Origin: Proteobacteria bacterium UBA6908
GTDB taxonomy: Bacteria; Pseudomonadota; Gammaproteobacteria; Acidiferrobacterales; UBA6901
Direction: 5' to 3'
NCBI GenBank assembly: GCA_002451085.1
Contig: DKBE01000107.1
Span: 1-7,651 of the forward strand
Length of the DNA stretch: 7,651 nucleotides
Shown piece by piece: positions 5,095-7,651 of this stretch. Under the pieces are notes generated by a model. The model saw only the letters and a program-made list of their open reading frames with translations. It was not told the DNA's origin and did not search any database. A program made the position numbers and the translations under genes. Position 1 is the stretch's first letter. Each line of letters opens with the position of its first letter.

Positions 5095-7651
5095 TCACGC
5101 GCGCATTACGGACCAGGCCGCGCGTGACCGCGCGCTCGACCCGGCCACCTCGTTCATCGTGCAGGCCCCGGCTGGCTCCGGTAAAACCGGCCTGCTCACG
5201 CAGCGTTACCTGGTGTTGCTGGCGCGCGCCGAGCAGCCAGAGGAGGTGGTGGCGATCACGTTCACGCGCAAGGCCGCCAACGAAATGCGCGAGCGCGTGC
5301 TCAAGGCGCTGGACGAGGCGCGTAACGCTGAACGCCCCGGGGAACCGCACAAGGCGCAGACCTGGGAACTGGCGCGCACCGTGCTGGAACGCGATATCGC
5401 CCTGCAATGGCATCTGGCACTCAATCCCGAGCGCCTGCGCATTTTCACCATCGATTCATTCTGCTCGGCGCTCACCCGCCAGATGCCGGTGCTGTCGCGC
5501 TTCGGTGCGCCGCCTTCGGCCACCGACGACCCCGAACGGCTCTACCGCGATGCCGCACAAGAGGCGCTCGCCCATCTTGAACTGAATGATCCCTGGAGCG
5601 GCAGCGTCGCGCGCCTGCTGCGCCACTTCGACAACAACATGCCAGTGGCGCGCACGCAGTTGGCCACCATGCTCGCACGCCGCGACCAGTGGTTGCGCCA
5701 TCTGGTCGACGGGCGCGAATCCGGTGAGCGCCGCGCGCACCTCGAGGCAGCGCTGATGGCCATTAATTGTGCCGCGCTGGATCAACTGGTCGCATTGGCG
5801 CCGCCGGAACTTTCGCAGGATGTCGCGGCCTTGGCCCGCTATGCGTCGAGCCAACTCGCCGACCAGCCTGATCATCCGGTGCACAAGTGCGCCAGCCTCG
5901 CCACCTGGCCGGGTGCCTTACTGGAACAGCGAAAGCTTTGGGAAGGGCTGGCGGAACTGTTGTTGACCAACACGGGTGATTGGCGCAAGGCCGTCAACGT
6001 CAAGAATGGCTTCCCGCCGCCCAAGAAGAAGGGCAGTAAACAACCCGATGACCAAAAGCGTCTGGAAATGAAGGAACGCATGACCGCGCTGCTCGACACG
6101 CTACGCAGGCAGGAAGTTTTCGGCGAGGCGCTGGCCGCCATCCGCGCGCTGCCGGCCGAGCGCTACGACGACGCTTCGTGGGAGGTGATCGAGGCGCTCA
6201 CCGACGTGCTGCTGCTGGCGGTGGCGGAACTGACCGTGGCCTTCAAGCGCAGTGGCCAGGCCGATTTCACCGCCATTGCACAGGGCGCGGTGGATGCGCT
6301 CGGCAAACCGGACGCGCCCACCGATCTCGCCTTGCATCTCGATTACCGCATCCGCCACCTGCTGGTGGATGAATTCCAGGACACCTCGGTCAGCCAGTTC
6401 GAGTTGCTGGAGCGGCTGACCAGCGGCTGGCAGTCGGGCGACGGGCGCACGCTGTTCGTGGTGGGTGATCCGATGCAGTCCATCTACCGCTTTCGCCAGG
6501 CCGAGGTTGGTCTCTATCTCAAGGCGCGTCATCAGGGTGTCGGCACCGTGAAACTGGTACCGCTCGCGCTCAGCGTCAACTTCCGCTCGCAGGCCGGTGT
6601 GGTCGAATGGGTCAACAACGCCTTCACGCGCATCCTGCCGGCGCAGGAAGACATCGCCGCCGGCGCCGTGACATACGCCCCGGCGGCGGCTCAGCATGAA
6701 GCCGGTAACGGCCCGGCGGTGACAGTGCATGCCTTCGTCGAGGACGAGGGCGAAGCCGAGGCTTTAAAGGTTGCAGAATTAATTGCCGCTGCAGGTGTCA
6801 CGAATCCCGCCGCAACCATCGCCGTGCTGGTGCGCAGTCGCACGCACCTGGCGTACATCGCGCCGCGCCTCAAAGAGGCCGGCCTCGCGTTCCGCGCGGT
6901 GGAAATCGAGGCGCTTGACGAGCGCCCGGTGGTGCAAGACCTGCTCTCGCTTACGCGCGCCCTGACTCATTTAGCCGACCGGGCGGCGTGGCTCGCGCTG
7001 CTGCGTGCGCCGTGGTGCGGGCTGATGCTCGCCGACCTCGAAGCGTTGGCAGGACAGGATCATGAGCAATCCATCTGGAGCCAGATACACGATCCGGAAC
7101 GACTCGCCGCGCTCAGTGACGACGGTCGCGTGCGACTCCTGCGCATCCGCGATCTCCTGGCCTCTGTTCTGGCGAGCGTCGGCCATCAACGCCTACGACG
7201 GGTGGTGGAGGGCGCGTGGCTGGCACTGGGCGGTGGTGCCTGCGTGGAGAAGGAAACCGATCTTGAGGACGCGCGCCTCTATCTCGACCTGATCGATGAA
7301 TTGGATGAAGGTGGCTCGCTGCCGGACAGCCGCCAGCTGGCCGAACGCATGGACCAGCTGTTTGCCCTGCCGGACGTGCAGGCGCCGGAAACGCTGCAGC
7401 TCATGACGATTCACAAGGCCAAAGGGCTGGAGTTCGACACCGTGATCCTGCCGGGGCTCGGCCGCCGGCCGCGCAACGATCAACCGCCGCTGTTGCGCTG
7501 GATGCAGGCGACCCGGGAAGAGGGTCGGGCGAACCTGCTGCTGGCGCCGATCCGCGCCACCGGCGCCGATCACGACGCGTTGTACAACTACATCGGCGCG
7601 CGCGAGGCCGAAAAGTCCCAAAACGAACTGGGCCGCGTGCTGTATGTCGCC
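5087..7651 (+). CDS. UvrD/AddA-like superfamily 1 helicase (3' end outside window)
   Basis: The frame is open to the window end, giving 855 residues without a stop. It is a UvrD/RecB/AddA-type ATP-dependent 3'-5' DNA helicase. Motifs in order: APAGSGKT (Walker A, 27-34), AITFTRKAANEM (56-67), FTIDSFC (120-126), LLVDEFQDTS (425-434, Walker B), VVGDPMQSIYRFRQAE (458-473), LSVNFRS (495-501), LMTIHKAKGLEFDTVILPG (772-790), and the beginning of motif VI, GRVLYVA (849-855), at the cut. All visible ATPase residues are intact. The 8-base overlap with the AddB-like gene indicates translational coupling and a two-subunit helicase-nuclease. AddA proteins normally continue for a few hundred residues into a second nuclease domain; whether this one does cannot be seen. 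A Lys/Pro-rich stretch at 306-325 lies in the region before Walker B and is probably a variable loop. It could be annotated as RecB-like, but the AddB-like partner and lack of recC/recD favour AddA. Confidence 0.92.
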   Translation, partial: MTDHARITDQAARDRALDPATSFIVQAPAGSGKTGLLTQRYLVLLARAEQPEEVVAITFTRKAANEMRERVLKALDEARNAERPGEPHKAQTWELARTVLERDIALQWHLALNPERLRIFTIDSFCSALTRQMPVLSRFGAPPSATDDPERLYRDAAQEALAHLELNDPWSGSVARLLRHFDNNMPVARTQLATMLARRDQWLRHLVDGRESGERRAHLEAALMAINCAALDQLVALAPPELSQDVAALARYASSQLADQPDHPVHKCASLATWPGALLEQRKLWEGLAELLLTNTGDWRKAVNVKNGFPPPKKKGSKQPDDQKRLEMKERMTALLDTLRRQEVFGEALAAIRALPAERYDDASWEVIEALTDVLLLAVAELTVAFKRSGQADFTAIAQGAVDALGKPDAPTDLALHLDYRIRHLLVDEFQDTSVSQFELLERLTSGWQSGDGRTLFVVGDPMQSIYRFRQAEVGLYLKARHQGVGTVKLVPLALSVNFRSQAGVVEWVNNAFTRILPAQEDIAAGAVTYAPAAAQHEAGNGPAVTVHAFVEDEGEAEALKVAELIAAAGVTNPAATIAVLVRSRTHLAYIAPRLKEAGLAFRAVEIEALDERPVVQDLLSLTRALTHLADRAAWLALLRAPWCGLMLADLEALAGQDHEQSIWSQIHDPERLAALSDDGRVRLLRIRDLLASVLASVGHQRLRRVVEGAWLALGGGACVEKETDLEDARLYLDLIDELDEGGSLPDSRQLAERMDQLFALPDVQAPETLQLMTIHKAKGLEFDTVILPGLGRRPRNDQPPLLRWMQATREEGRANLLLAPIRATGADHDALYNYIGAREAEKSQNELGRVLYVA

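Noticed and set aside
6001..6062. Lys/Pro-rich stretch of the helicase as a possible insertion or nuclear-type signal
   Set aside because: It lies in a region before Walker B that varies in related helicases. Reading frame and composition continue normally on both sides, so a variable loop is the simplest view.

Overview
The window is GC-rich and densely packed with genes. It looks like ordinary chromosome from a proteobacterium, most likely a gammaproteobacterium of the Chromatiales/Nevskiales/Xanthomonadales kind. This placement rests on gene content (a LeuA tail, a udg-rimI pair, a two-gene AddAB-like helicase-nuclease) and on protein style; no rRNA or other decisive marker is present. I see no insertion sequence, tRNA, CRISPR array, integrase or obvious transferred block.

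Layout: (1) 1-453 is the end of leuA, the regulatory domain of 2-isopropylmalate synthase, followed by a perfect 14-bp hairpin (469-500). (2) 538-1730 is a two-gene unit, family 4 uracil-DNA glycosylase and rimI, whose reading frames overlap by 3 bases. Its predicted promoter puts the transcription start on the first base of the glycosylase ATG. (3) 1735-2241, minus strand, is a small two-helix membrane protein that converges on rimI with only 4 bases between the stops. (4) 2242-2406 is a short divergent promoter region. (5) 2407-5094 and 5087-7651 (cut by the window end) are an AddB-like nuclease with four iron-sulphur cysteines and a UvrD/AddA-like helicase. Their frames overlap by 8 bases, and together they very probably form a double-strand-break resection complex.

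The most interesting point is at the start of the glycosylase. Residues 11-23 ([13 protein letters not shown]) closely resemble the N-terminal peptide of the DNA polymerase III psi subunit (E. coli HolD, LQQLGITQWSLRR), the peptide that binds the clamp loader. In E. coli holD lies directly upstream of rimI, exactly where this glycosylase lies here. I infer that a psi-type clamp-loader tether is joined to a uracil repair enzyme, which would link base excision repair to the replisome. The other genes are recognisable members of known families.
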